From positions 27,555-91,554 of the IMG/VR virus record IMGVR_UViG_3300027782_004053: a stretch of DNA of 64,000 bases, one strand, 5' to 3'. Both the position numbers and the translations under genes were made by a program. The notes beneath the pieces are model-generated. The model searched no databases. It worked only from the letters and a program-made list of their open reading frames with translations, and was not told where the DNA came from. This document shows positions 16,660-25,495 of this stretch, piece after piece; the stretch's first letter is position 1; each line of letters opens with the position of its first letter. The DNA is from a virus.

Positions 16660-18363
16660 CTAGACATTTTCCATCCATTTTGTTTTAAGTTTTTCAAGTT
16701 CTTTTGCAGGATCTTGCGAAAACCAAACATCGTCACCAATAATTTCAGGGGCTTCTTTTTCGGGGATCCCTGTATTTATAATTCCAAACGGGGTTAAATT
16801 CTCTTCAATTTGTTTAAACTGATCTTCATATAGTACTTTCCTCAAATTTGTATCAGTTAAATCTTTGAAGAAAGGTTCGTTTGTTGCCCAGGAAAACAGA
16901 ACCAAACACATAACCAAATCGTCATGATATCCTTCGTCCGCTTTGTGGGTTCCACGAACCTCAATAAATGTGGAAATTTCTTCAATTATTTCGGGATCGT
17001 GTATTAGTAACTTCTTACCCTCAACCAAACTCTTAAATGTCGTACATCCTAGACGTTTTACTTGTTTAGTGGTTCTAATCCCTAGGCCTGCGCCTTGAGT
17101 AAAACCGCCAGACAAATATTGTCCAGATTTGCTATTATGACCAACAAAGAATACGTTTTCGTATTCTAAATCCATATACAATGAATCCGCTACCTGCTGC
17201 CCGTTATCGTTAATTTCAACTAAACAGTAAGCATTATTATAATCTTTTGCCATTTTATATATAATGTTCGGAAACATCAAAGGACTTACCTTATTACTTC
17301 TGTATTTAGCCACTACGGAATAAGGATATTCTGTAATGTCTAAAACTGTAAATGCCGAGTAATCTCCCCCTACTCCGCGAGAAGTATCTGCAACTAGCAT
17401 ATAGATATGATTTATTCCTTCAAACGTTCCATCATCTTTTTTCTTTGCCCTGATTGGTTCAACCAATACGTCCAATCCCTCTTTTGTGAACACAAATTGT
17501 TTTGTGGACATTTGGGAAATTGTATCTGGAGAAATAAGGGTATTTGAAGAACCTAAGAAACGACATAAAACTTCTTGATTAAATTTTAATTCACCAAGCA
17601 TTGCCTTTTGTTCTCCGGCCCACTTTTCGTCTCTGCCAGGGATTCTACTGTAAGGGATAAACAGAGTAGTAAATCCGTTTAATCCTTGTTCCGCTTCGTT
17701 CCAGAATTTCCAGAAATGATTATATCCTAAGGGTGTAGATGTTAACAGAATTTTTGTAGTGTTACCTGCAGAGATTGTAGGATAAACTGAAGTGAAAAAA
17801 TCTTCTGCAACATTATTTGGAATAATTGCCGCTTCGTCGATATACAACCAGTTTACAGACTTGCCTCGAATACCAGATCCGCTGGTTGCTGCAGTAAATA
17901 CTTTAGAACCATTCTCAAGTTCAATATCGCCCTTGTTGAATGTCTTTACTCCCTGTTGCATCCACATAGGAAGCATTTCATACATTAATTCGTATCTTGA
18001 AAGAACTTCTCGGGCAGCCGAAGACTTGTTTGCCAAAATTGCAACTGTTTTATTTTCTTGGAATAACGTATACCAAAGAATACACGCCGCAGAAGTAATT
18101 GTTTTACCTTGTTGACGACCTTCCATTAAAATAACCTTACGATTATTTAATATAACATCAACTTTTTCTTTTTGGCAATCGTATAACTTAAAAGGAATAA
18201 GACCCTTATCAAGTGATACAATTTTGCAATATGCTTCTATAAAGTAAACAGGATCCTGCATACAACGCATAAGCTCTCTTACTTGCTCTTGGGTGTATGA
18301 TTCTACAATTCCAATTGGTTTAAGATTGGGATTGCCGTTATATGATACTGCTTTACTGCTCAA
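16660..18363 (-). CDS. gp17: Terminase large subunit gp17
   Basis: 567 aa packaging motor. Walker A GRQQGKT at 82-88 and Walker B WLYIDEAA with D176/E177 form the ATPase. The C-terminal RNase H-like nuclease begins near MLVADTSRGVGGDYSAF and continues to the HDDLVMCLVLFSWA block. It cuts the concatemer and pumps DNA into the prohead. It overlaps the end of gp16 by 11 nt. Confidence 0.97.
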   Translation of the reverse strand: MSSKAVSYNGNPNLKPIGIVESYTQEQVRELMRCMQDPVYFIEAYCKIVSLDKGLIPFKLYDCQKEKVDVILNNRKVILMEGRQQGKTITSAACILWYTLFQENKTVAILANKSSAAREVLSRYELMYEMLPMWMQQGVKTFNKGDIELENGSKVFTAATSGSGIRGKSVNWLYIDEAAIIPNNVAEDFFTSVYPTISAGNTTKILLTSTPLGYNHFWKFWNEAEQGLNGFTTLFIPYSRIPGRDEKWAGEQKAMLGELKFNQEVLCRFLGSSNTLISPDTISQMSTKQFVFTKEGLDVLVEPIRAKKKDDGTFEGINHIYMLVADTSRGVGGDYSAFTVLDITEYPYSVVAKYRSNKVSPLMFPNIIYKMAKDYNNAYCLVEINDNGQQVADSLYMDLEYENVFFVGHNSKSGQYLSGGFTQGAGLGIRTTKQVKRLGCTTFKSLVEGKKLLIHDPEIIEEISTFIEVRGTHKADEGYHDDLVMCLVLFSWATNEPFFKDLTDTNLRKVLYEDQFKQIEENLTPFGIINTGIPEKEAPEIIGDDVWFSQDPAKELEKLKTKWMENV

Positions 18364-18784
18364 TTGTATTACCGTCGTTATTATTTTTTAGCATCTTCAT
18401 TAGTTCTGCGGTAGATCCAGCAAAAACTACATTGTTATTAGTAACACTTCTAGGCCCTTCGGTTTTTCCGGGTTGCAAATCTTTGGCCTTTTTCTGTAAC
18501 TCTAGTAAATCTTTTGCAACATCAGATACCGTTTTAATTAACTGGCCGGCAACTTCATATGTTCTTGGATGCTCAGAACTCTTTGCAAGCTCTATCATCT
18601 GGTCCAATGTATCCCCGCTTTTATGAATTAGCCCGCGCAAAGTATTTCGTGCAAGCTGATAATCTTCATCTTGATCTAAATCTCTTTGTGTGGAATCATT
18701 TACAATTGCCGGCAAGTCTTGTGTTTTTTCCGCTTCCGTTAACGGCAAATCAAATAATTTATCAAGTTCAGGAATATTTTTCAT
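18353..18784 (-). CDS. gp16: Terminase small subunit gp16
   Basis: 143 aa. The central coiled coil (TLDQMIELAKSSEHPRTYEV, then LIKTVSDVAKDLLELQKKAK) and position before gp17 identify gp16. It recognises DNA and stimulates gp17. The first base of its ATG is the last base of the gp15 stop. Confidence 0.88.
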   Translation of the reverse strand: MKNIPELDKLFDLPLTEAEKTQDLPAIVNDSTQRDLDQDEDYQLARNTLRGLIHKSGDTLDQMIELAKSSEHPRTYEVAGQLIKTVSDVAKDLLELQKKAKDLQPGKTEGPRSVTNNNVVFAGSTAELMKMLKNNNDGNTIEQ

Positions 18785-19536
18785 TAAAAGTTTTCAAAGG
18801 TATCAGTAAACCCAATATCGTCACCAGGTTTTGCAGATAATGGCGACGGCTCAACTGTAACTTTAGTTAGTTGTTGAGTTAATTCAGTATTATTAAAAGT
18901 TGTTGCAACTACTTTTCTAATAATTCCTTGTTTGTTAACAGGGCCATAAAAATTAAGTTTCATTGTAAAATTTAAAGTCCAAACAATTGTTCTTTGTTGG
19001 TCGAATCCGCCTTCATATGTATCTTCAAAACTAACATTATCTAATAGTATAGGTAGATCGTTTTTAATTCCTAACTGAGGAATTGATTTAACCGTTAAGT
19101 TATAATCCGGATTAAAATATGGTAAAATTTGTTCAACTATCTGTAACCCGTCATCTTGATTTTTTACATAAACAAAAAGAGATATATCAATGTTATATGG
19201 AGTAGGCGCATACTGCGCATCCAAGGTTGACGTCGAAGTATTTACCGATCTATTTTGTTGTATTGGGCTAATTTTTCTGGCAAAATCATAACTTAAAGTT
19301 GTCATCTCAAACGACATTCTAGGTACAATGACCTGGACATTCATGTCATCAACATTTGGTCTTTGTTGAATTCTTGCCAATGCCTTTTGTTTTGATGCAT
19401 AAGAAATAGGCACCTTTAATACCTGTATTATATTTCCATCGGCATCTCTACGTTCAATAGTAATACTATTAAACATATTACCAAAGGCAATAATAGCTTT
19501 TCGTATGGTTCCCCAATAAAATCTTTGATCTAACAT
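18784..19536 (-). CDS. gp15: Tail completion and sheath stabiliser gp15
   Basis: 250 aa, similar in length to T4 gp15 (272). MLDQRFYWGTIRKAIIAFGNMFN, the VPISYASKQKALAR block and VQVIVPRMSFEM are family segments. It caps the sheath and tube as a hexamer and joins the tail to the neck. One-base overlaps with gp14 and gp16. Confidence 0.92.
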   Translation of the reverse strand: MLDQRFYWGTIRKAIIAFGNMFNSITIERRDADGNIIQVLKVPISYASKQKALARIQQRPNVDDMNVQVIVPRMSFEMTTLSYDFARKISPIQQNRSVNTSTSTLDAQYAPTPYNIDISLFVYVKNQDDGLQIVEQILPYFNPDYNLTVKSIPQLGIKNDLPILLDNVSFEDTYEGGFDQQRTIVWTLNFTMKLNFYGPVNKQGIIRKVVATTFNNTELTQQLTKVTVEPSPLSAKPGDDIGFTDTFENF

Positions 19537-20285
19537 TATCTAAATACCTCTCCAAAAGGATTCTTTTCGCTAAAATCTAATATGTCGGTAATATTAGTAT
19601 CAAAATCCTCATTTCTAGCAGCTCCATCATCTGAGTGCAATGTAGAATACGATTCTTGAATTATTGGACTTTCCGTGTTGTATTCAAATAATAACTCACT
19701 ACCATCTTCTTGAGTTATCTCAAAATTCTGTACGTCTTCATTAATGATATCTGGATAAGAATCAATTTCAGTAATTCCAGTTCGAATAACTTCGCTGGAG
19801 AATTGCATTAATTCGCAGAACAATTTATATATGTATAACTTACCAACTTGATAGAAAGGCTGGCTTCCTTCAACCTTACGAATTTCAAAATATGAGTGTG
19901 TTAATGGAAAATATAATAAATCTCCCTCTGCTGGTCTAGGCAGAATAGTATTACCTGTATTTCCCGCAACTTGTGTCCAACGTTTTCTAGAAACTATGAA
20001 TGTTGCATCTTGTACTGTCTGAACACCAAATTTAGATAAGAAATCTCCAGGACCTTCAAACCCATTGCTGTTTTCCAAATACATCTCAATTGGGTATGCG
20101 TGTTCGTAATTGTTCAAAGGATCTTCGCCCAAAATACGGTCTTCGTTAAATGTTTTTCTAGGCAAATAATATAATTCAAATCCGTAAATCTTCAAGCATT
20201 CGATAACCAAATCCTCATAGAGATTTTGTTCCGATTGCCTGCCCATTGGTACGCCAGAATGAAAGTATGGATTAACGGTTGCCAT
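19536..20285 (-). CDS. gp14: Neck protein gp14
   Basis: 249 aa (T4 gp14 is 256). NPYFHSGVPMGRQSEQNLYEDLVIE at the N-terminus and the FELYYLPRKTFNEDRILGEDP block are gp14 hallmarks. It forms the neck with gp13 and connects head and tail. No clear ribosome site is visible upstream. Confidence 0.92.
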   Translation of the reverse strand: MATVNPYFHSGVPMGRQSEQNLYEDLVIECLKIYGFELYYLPRKTFNEDRILGEDPLNNYEHAYPIEMYLENSNGFEGPGDFLSKFGVQTVQDATFIVSRKRWTQVAGNTGNTILPRPAEGDLLYFPLTHSYFEIRKVEGSQPFYQVGKLYIYKLFCELMQFSSEVIRTGITEIDSYPDIINEDVQNFEITQEDGSELLFEYNTESPIIQESYSTLHSDDGAARNEDFDTNITDILDFSEKNPFGEVFR

Positions 20286-20355
20286 TTTCTAAATTTCTAT
20301 TGACAATCTATTGACACGATGTTATTATCTTCTATGAGCCTAGGTGATAAGAATA

Positions 20356-21099
20356 TTATCCAACAAACATATCTACAGGCAATTCAAATCTAGATTGTAT
20401 TTCTGTTTCAATTTGTCTTATTTCTTCTACTGCTTCTTGATACACTATCTCACCATTAAGTGTTACACCTCCGGGAAGTTGTACGCCTGAGAACTTTTTC
20501 ATGTTATCTCCCCATTGTCTTTTGATTAGGGCAGTTGCATACCTTTTAAGGAACATATCATTATATACATCCGTAAACACATCCGGATCTAATATTCTCC
20601 AGCATTCCACAATTACATATGTACCTGGAACCACGTCAGCTGCCCAATCCATATCAATGAATAATCTATTCATGTGACGGTTAAACCGTATTGGTTTTTG
20701 ACCAACGAGCAATTGGTTAATTAATTCTAATTCCTGTCTTACTTCTGTATAATAGATCAAATCTGTAGACATTAATGAATACAAATCGTTAATTAAAATC
20801 TGATACTTAATATCAAAGATATTTGTACCCGTAGATTTATTCATAAACGGGAATACTCTTTCAACACCAACAACTGCATCCGATACTTCAATATATTGAT
20901 CTGAAATATTGTTTGCCGTTATTTGGTGCTTAAGGTAAACTTTTTCTACAGCATCATAGTGATATTCTCTGTAGAATTGAAACGCATCATCTAAACGATC
21001 TTCAACTTGATCGTCATCTACATTTATTTCAATTACCGGAGAGCCAAGTCTACGTAGGCAATAATCTTTAAGACCTTGTCTGGATGTTACTGATGCCAT
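20356..21099 (-). CDS. gp13: Neck protein gp13
   Basis: 247 aa. SRQGLKDYCLRRLGSPVIEINVDDDQVEDRLDDAF is the family N-terminus and the ECWRILDPDVFTDVYNDMFLKRYATALIKRQWG stretch is the most conserved block. It binds the portal and gp14 to complete the neck. Confidence 0.93.
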   Translation of the reverse strand: MASVTSRQGLKDYCLRRLGSPVIEINVDDDQVEDRLDDAFQFYREYHYDAVEKVYLKHQITANNISDQYIEVSDAVVGVERVFPFMNKSTGTNIFDIKYQILINDLYSLMSTDLIYYTEVRQELELINQLLVGQKPIRFNRHMNRLFIDMDWAADVVPGTYVIVECWRILDPDVFTDVYNDMFLKRYATALIKRQWGDNMKKFSGVQLPGGVTLNGEIVYQEAVEEIRQIETEIQSRFELPVDMFVG

Positions 21100-21428
21100 T
21101 ACCGTGTTACTCCTGGATTTACTGTGATTATGCCTTCAACTATTCTCAATACTGTAGATCCTATATTTGCCTCAACATCATACACATATCTTACTGGAAC
21201 AAGATTTGATGTCTGTGTAGCAGTTAATGATAAATTAATATTACCGGTAGTTGCGTTTGTGATATTTGCAGTTAATGAAACTGCATTTGCACTATAGTAT
21301 GATCTACGCATTTGACTATTTATGTCATACCCAGCAAGGGATATCGGATTTTTGCTATTATCCAAATATTGAATATTAGCAGAAAAAGTTGCGCCTTGAT
21401 CTATTACTAAATTTTTTGTTGCTGCCAT
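21099..21428 (-). CDS. Small beta-sandwich virion-type protein
   Basis: 109 aa. LVIDQGATFSANIQYLDNSKNPISLAGYDINSQMR looks like an immunoglobulin-like or BppU-like beta sandwich found near tail genes of aquatic myoviruses. Not assigned to a T4 gene. It overlaps gp13 by one base. Probably a tail or neck accessory protein; function unknown. Confidence 0.6.
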   Translation of the reverse strand: MAATKNLVIDQGATFSANIQYLDNSKNPISLAGYDINSQMRRSYYSANAVSLTANITNATTGNINLSLTATQTSNLVPVRYVYDVEANIGSTVLRIVEGIITVNPGVTR

Positions 21429-21429
21429 T

Positions 21430-21933
21430 TTATTCAGGCTTTGTTGGCCAAGTTATATTAAACGGATCTGTCTGTATAGTAATGTCTCTCAATGCTTGAC
21501 GGTATGTTGCCCAAGCTTCTTTCGTTGTGAGCGGAACATCTGGTAATTGAGTCCAATCTGTATTTTTTATTAATAATATTCGTTGCGCTCTTATATTTTG
21601 CCATTTTGCAGCAACTGATGCAACTAATTCTATTTCGGTTAATTCAACAGGAGTTTCTTGTACCCATTGTTTTGTAGTATAATCAAATTTTGTTAATACC
21701 GATGGATTTGTATTTTCTGGTTTTAACACTGGGGTATTAGTGTCAAAATTATGATAGTATAAATCTATTGAAGACGTTGCTGGATTTGCATTTAGATCTC
21801 CGTAGGGTTCGTGAAAAATATCTCCTACGTAAATTTTTGAGGGATCTTCAAAATTAATATTTTCTTCAGGGGCATTTAAAGTTTCAGTGTATCGCCCATG
21901 TTCATCAAATCTGTGATAAGTAATATTTGCCAT
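21430..21933 (-). CDS. Tail fibre assembly chaperone-like protein
   Basis: 167 aa. The C-terminal 70 residues, with KWQNIRAQRILLIKNTDWTQ and then YRQALRDITIQTDPFNITWP, match the phage tail assembly chaperone (APC) domain. The N-terminal half (YHRFDEHGRYTET) is like the fibre-tip-interacting part. It directly follows the large tail fibre gene, which is the usual order for fibre and chaperone. Confidence 0.72.
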   Translation of the reverse strand: MANITYHRFDEHGRYTETLNAPEENINFEDPSKIYVGDIFHEPYGDLNANPATSSIDLYYHNFDTNTPVLKPENTNPSVLTKFDYTTKQWVQETPVELTEIELVASVAAKWQNIRAQRILLIKNTDWTQLPDVPLTTKEAWATYRQALRDITIQTDPFNITWPTKPE

Positions 21934-21934
21934 T

Positions 21935-24900
21935 TTATTTTTTATTTAGTAACATTGTTAGTGAACCACTATAAATTGTATGATACATTAAAGGATATGC
22001 ATACGCATTGGTTTGTCCTGATCTTCCAACTAATGTAATAGCATAATTCCAAACCTGAGATGGTACGGAATAATCTACAAGGCCAATAATTGGATCATTG
22101 AATTTTCCATTAGCAGCAGGATTTGGCAAGGCAATCATATCTAAAACAAATCTATACCAGCCAGGCCCGCCCGGAGTATTAATTGCTTGTGCTCCTAAAC
22201 TTGTTTGTGCAACAATTAGTTTATCTCGTCTATATGAGTAAGCCGGCGTGTTTCCTAAAGCAGAAGATCCTCTACCTGATGCGTTTCCAACATCTAATAC
22301 TTCTGTAGATATAGCTTGGAATGGTTGGTCAATAATAGTTATTTCATTTGCACCCCATGCTTGGCCTGCCTGCCCTGGCGCGCCACCAGGCACAGTTTCC
22401 CAATAAGTTTGCGGATTGCCTGATTGATTTGAGCCTCCAAATGCTGCTCTTATTCTAAAATATTGTAATTCTGTGCGAAGTGGATTATACCTAACTGCCT
22501 GCGGATCACTTAACCAACCTATATAATTATCGTAACCTTGAAACTGATCAAGTACATCTGTATATAAAGAAAGTATGCCAGTTATTGCCGTTTGATTTGG
22601 TATATATGTCCAACCAGTTGTTAACACATCAATTGAATATAAATTATAGGTACTTTGACCAAGAATTCCGCGGGCGCCACCGCCTGCCAGTATTACTGGC
22701 GCAGATGTAGAAAGTTTTGTTGCAGCAACTACACCACTAATAGCATTATTTTTAATATTGACAGTATCAACTGCATTAATTGCATTTGCGGTTAATGACC
22801 CACTAAATGTACCATTTGCGCCGTAAATATTTCCGCTGAAAACTACATCCCCTTGTATCTTACCTGTAGTAATAACACCAATATTTGCGGACAATGCAGA
22901 TAATGATCCAACATTAATTTTATCTGCAGTAATTGCTCCTGCTAAAATCTTGTTTGCAGTTACTGCATTCGTTGCAATTGCATCTGCGCCTATAGTGCCG
23001 TTAACTAACAACCCGCCATTAATATATGCAGCTATTGCAGACCACGCGGATCCTGTCCAAAATCTTGATTGAGAGAACGAACTAGGAGAACTTGAATTAT
23101 ATAAAGTGACTCTATCAAGTAATACTTTTGTTAATCCTACATTCGTTATTGCGGTTTCTGCATAAGTATCATTCCAAGAAGATAATCCTGCGACCCCATA
23201 TATAAATTCTTTGTATCCTCTTTCTCCAGGCGCACCACTTGCCCCTGCTGCACCCGCTGGTCCAGTGGCACCTGTGGCGCCCGTTGATCCTGTGCCACCT
23301 GTAACAAATGTCGTCCATGTTCCGCTTTTATAAACATAAGTATTGCCATCTGTTGAATTTTTATATACGTTATTTTCTTTTATTCCGCTGCTTGGCGCTG
23401 TTGCATATGTACCAATGAATACAACTGGATTTTGAGATAATGCAGAAACAACTGATACATCACTTGTGCCGTCAAAAAATGTTACTGCACTTGAAAGTTT
23501 TCCAGACCCAAACAATACTGTTCCGTCGTCGGCCTTTATTGTTAATCCTCTAGTATCAATTCTATCCGCAGTTATTGAACTTGCTGCTATTTGTGCTGCG
23601 GTAATAGTATTTGCTTTAATTTGTGCAGCTGTAATACTATTAGTTAATATTGCATTTGCAAATAATGTATTTGCAGTAATTACCATACCGGAAACAGAAT
23701 TCGCTCTAATTTGATCGCCAGTAATAGAATTGCCAACAATTGCATTACCAAATATTGTGTTACCAATTAATACCATACCGGAAACAGAATTTGCCATAAT
23801 CCTGTCACCGGTCAATGTATATGCCATAATAGCATTGCCGTAAATAGTATTACCTACAATGCTCATACCGGTAATTGTATTTGCCCTAATCCTATCGCCG
23901 GTTAAGGTATACGCCATAATAGAATTGCCATAGATTGCGTTTGCTGCAACCGATACTGCGGTAATTGCATTTGCTGCAATTTTATCTGCGGTAATTGCAT
24001 ACGCTTGTATAGCAGCAGCATACACTGCATTTGCCGCAATTTCTGATGCCGTTACTGCTTGTGCAGCAATCTGATCTGCGGTAATAGTATTTGCTGCAAT
24101 TTGCGTTGCGGTAATTGTTCCTGTAGCAATTTCTGTGGCAGAAATAACTCCTGCTGCAATCTTACCTGCTATAATTGAGCTTGCTGCAAGCATTCCAGAA
24201 GTAATAGTTCCTGCCGCAATTTCTGAAGCACTAATTGCACCGGCTGCAATCTTGCCGGCTATAATTGCTCCAGATGCAATTTTATCTGCGGTAATAATTC
24301 CTGCTTGCAACGCCGCGGCATTAATTGTGTTTGCTCCAACTGTAGGAGTACCTGAGCCTTGAATATAACTATTATAACTATTCCAAGCGCCGCCCACATA
24401 AATGTATAAATTACTATCTGCAGTATAAAGAATTGTTCTACCGTTAATTAAGTTTGTTGTTGGTTTTGGAGTAGTATTCCATATTTCAACTGTTGCAATT
24501 GAGGCCGCAGTTGGTGTAAATGCCGCTGCAGGTTTTACCCATGCGTTACCTTGCCAAATATATAAACCACCATCTGCCGCATTATATACTGCCTGGCCGT
24601 TTGCAGTTCCGTTTGCTGTTAATCCAGATACAATACCTACCTTAGAAACATTTGCTGCATTTGCTGCAATGGTATTAAATACGTTTGTAAAATTTGCAAG
24701 GGTATTTACATTAACTTGAGCTAACGCATTATTTAATGCATTTAAATTTACTGGTTGTACATTTGCTAAAGCATTTCCTAATCTTGATAAATCAGTATAT
24801 GTTAGATTTGCAAGTGCATTCCCTAAACCACTTAAATTTGTTGGTTGTACATTTGCAAGAGCATTATTTAACGCAGTTAAATCAACATAATTTAAATTCG

Positions 24901-25264
24901 CAAGAGCACTATTTAATGCGCCCAAATCAACGTTGGCATAAATATTGCTATAGTAAATTATATTGGCGCCACCGCCCCCATTGCCGCCATTAATTGTAAT
25001 TGTAATAACGCTACCATTTGCATTTGCAGTAACTCCGGCTCCAACAAAATTTAAAATAGATACAGCATTTGTTAAATAAGTCCCATTTGCTTGTATTGAA
25101 ATATTTGCAGATCCTGCAGTATTGCTACCTCCAAGCAAGGCCAATTGATATACATTTGCAAAATTTTTATTAACCCGTGTAAAAGCACTTCGCAAAGATT
25201 CTCCCTGCCCGTCATTTGGGTAGGTACCTACATTTACATTACTTACGGTATACGTTGTTGCCAT
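21935..25264 (-). CDS. Large repetitive tail fibre protein
   Basis: 1109 aa. The N-terminal 110 residues include ESLRSAFTRVNKNFANVYQL, a tail-fibre attachment motif. Residues 112-186 are five 15-residue repeats. Residues 324-573 are 25 exact-register 10-residue repeats of the type ITADKIAANT. A short collagen-like Gly-X-Y run of 8 triplets lies at 659-683. The C-terminal 250 residues are unique and should contain the receptor-binding tip. This is the likely host-range determinant. Codons are Ala/Asn/Thr-rich and the gene is followed by its chaperone. Confidence 0.85.
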   Translation of the reverse strand: MATTYTVSNVNVGTYPNDGQGESLRSAFTRVNKNFANVYQLALLGGSNTAGSANISIQANGTYLTNAVSILNFVGAGVTANANGSVITITINGGNGGGGANIIYYSNIYANVDLGALNSALANLNYVDLTALNNALANVQPTNLSGLGNALANLTYTDLSRLGNALANVQPVNLNALNNALAQVNVNTLANFTNVFNTIAANAANVSKVGIVSGLTANGTANGQAVYNAADGGLYIWQGNAWVKPAAAFTPTAASIATVEIWNTTPKPTTNLINGRTILYTADSNLYIYVGGAWNSYNSYIQGSGTPTVGANTINAAALQAGIITADKIASGAIIAGKIAAGAISASEIAAGTITSGMLAASSIIAGKIAAGVISATEIATGTITATQIAANTITADQIAAQAVTASEIAANAVYAAAIQAYAITADKIAANAITAVSVAANAIYGNSIMAYTLTGDRIRANTITGMSIVGNTIYGNAIMAYTLTGDRIMANSVSGMVLIGNTIFGNAIVGNSITGDQIRANSVSGMVITANTLFANAILTNSITAAQIKANTITAAQIAASSITADRIDTRGLTIKADDGTVLFGSGKLSSAVTFFDGTSDVSVVSALSQNPVVFIGTYATAPSSGIKENNVYKNSTDGNTYVYKSGTWTTFVTGGTGSTGATGATGPAGAAGASGAPGERGYKEFIYGVAGLSSWNDTYAETAITNVGLTKVLLDRVTLYNSSSPSSFSQSRFWTGSAWSAIAAYINGGLLVNGTIGADAIATNAVTANKILAGAITADKINVGSLSALSANIGVITTGKIQGDVVFSGNIYGANGTFSGSLTANAINAVDTVNIKNNAISGVVAATKLSTSAPVILAGGGARGILGQSTYNLYSIDVLTTGWTYIPNQTAITGILSLYTDVLDQFQGYDNYIGWLSDPQAVRYNPLRTELQYFRIRAAFGGSNQSGNPQTYWETVPGGAPGQAGQAWGANEITIIDQPFQAISTEVLDVGNASGRGSSALGNTPAYSYRRDKLIVAQTSLGAQAINTPGGPGWYRFVLDMIALPNPAANGKFNDPIIGLVDYSVPSQVWNYAITLVGRSGQTNAYAYPLMYHTIYSGSLTMLLNKK
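23546..24295 (-). repeat. 25 tandem 30-bp repeats in the tail fibre gene
   Basis: The translated sequence keeps a perfect 10-residue period with pattern [ILV][TSYF]xxx[ILMV]xxx[TSAG] for 250 residues. In the middle the decads are arranged in a 3-decad (90 bp) super-repeat of the type LTGDRIxANT / xxGMxIxGNT / IYGNAIMAYT. The regular period suggests a fibrous beta-helical or triple-stranded shaft. Confidence 0.85.
24707..24931 (-). repeat. Five tandem 45-bp repeats in the tail fibre gene
   Basis: Residues 112-186 form five 15-residue units of the type VDLTALNNALANVQP, alternating in the last residues (NY, QP, TY, QP). Probably a helical spacer. Confidence 0.75.
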
Positions 25265-25275
25265 TTATTACTCTC

Positions 25276-25494
25276 TTATTTCAAAGAATTTTGATTTACC
25301 AATTGTTGTAAAAGATTCTTTATCTCCGACATTTCTGTTTTCATAGTATTTATCTCTTCAGAAATAGCCTGTATTTTGGCAGAACTGTCTTTTTTCTGCT
25401 TGTATTCTTTTATGCCTTGAATGTCGTTATTAATTAACGCGCCATTTCTTATGTTTTTAACAAACCTATTTTCGTTTTCTAATTGTACAAACAT
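25276..25494 (-). CDS. Small coiled-coil protein
   Basis: 72 aa from ATG 25494, which follows the stop of the upstream gene by one base; an earlier TTG is less likely. Residues 35-68 form an amphipathic helix (KIQAISEEINTMKTEMSEI). Short coiled-coil proteins occur here in related phages between baseplate and fibre genes. Role unknown. Confidence 0.55.
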   Translation of the reverse strand: MFVQLENENRFVKNIRNGALINNDIQGIKEYKQKKDSSAKIQAISEEINTMKTEMSEIKNLLQQLVNQNSLK

Positions 25495-25495
25495 T

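Noticed and set aside
23546-24295. Regular 30 bp repeats that might suggest a CRISPR array
   Set aside because: Repeats are contiguous, in frame, degenerate and translate into a decapeptide array inside a tail fibre; there are no spacers.
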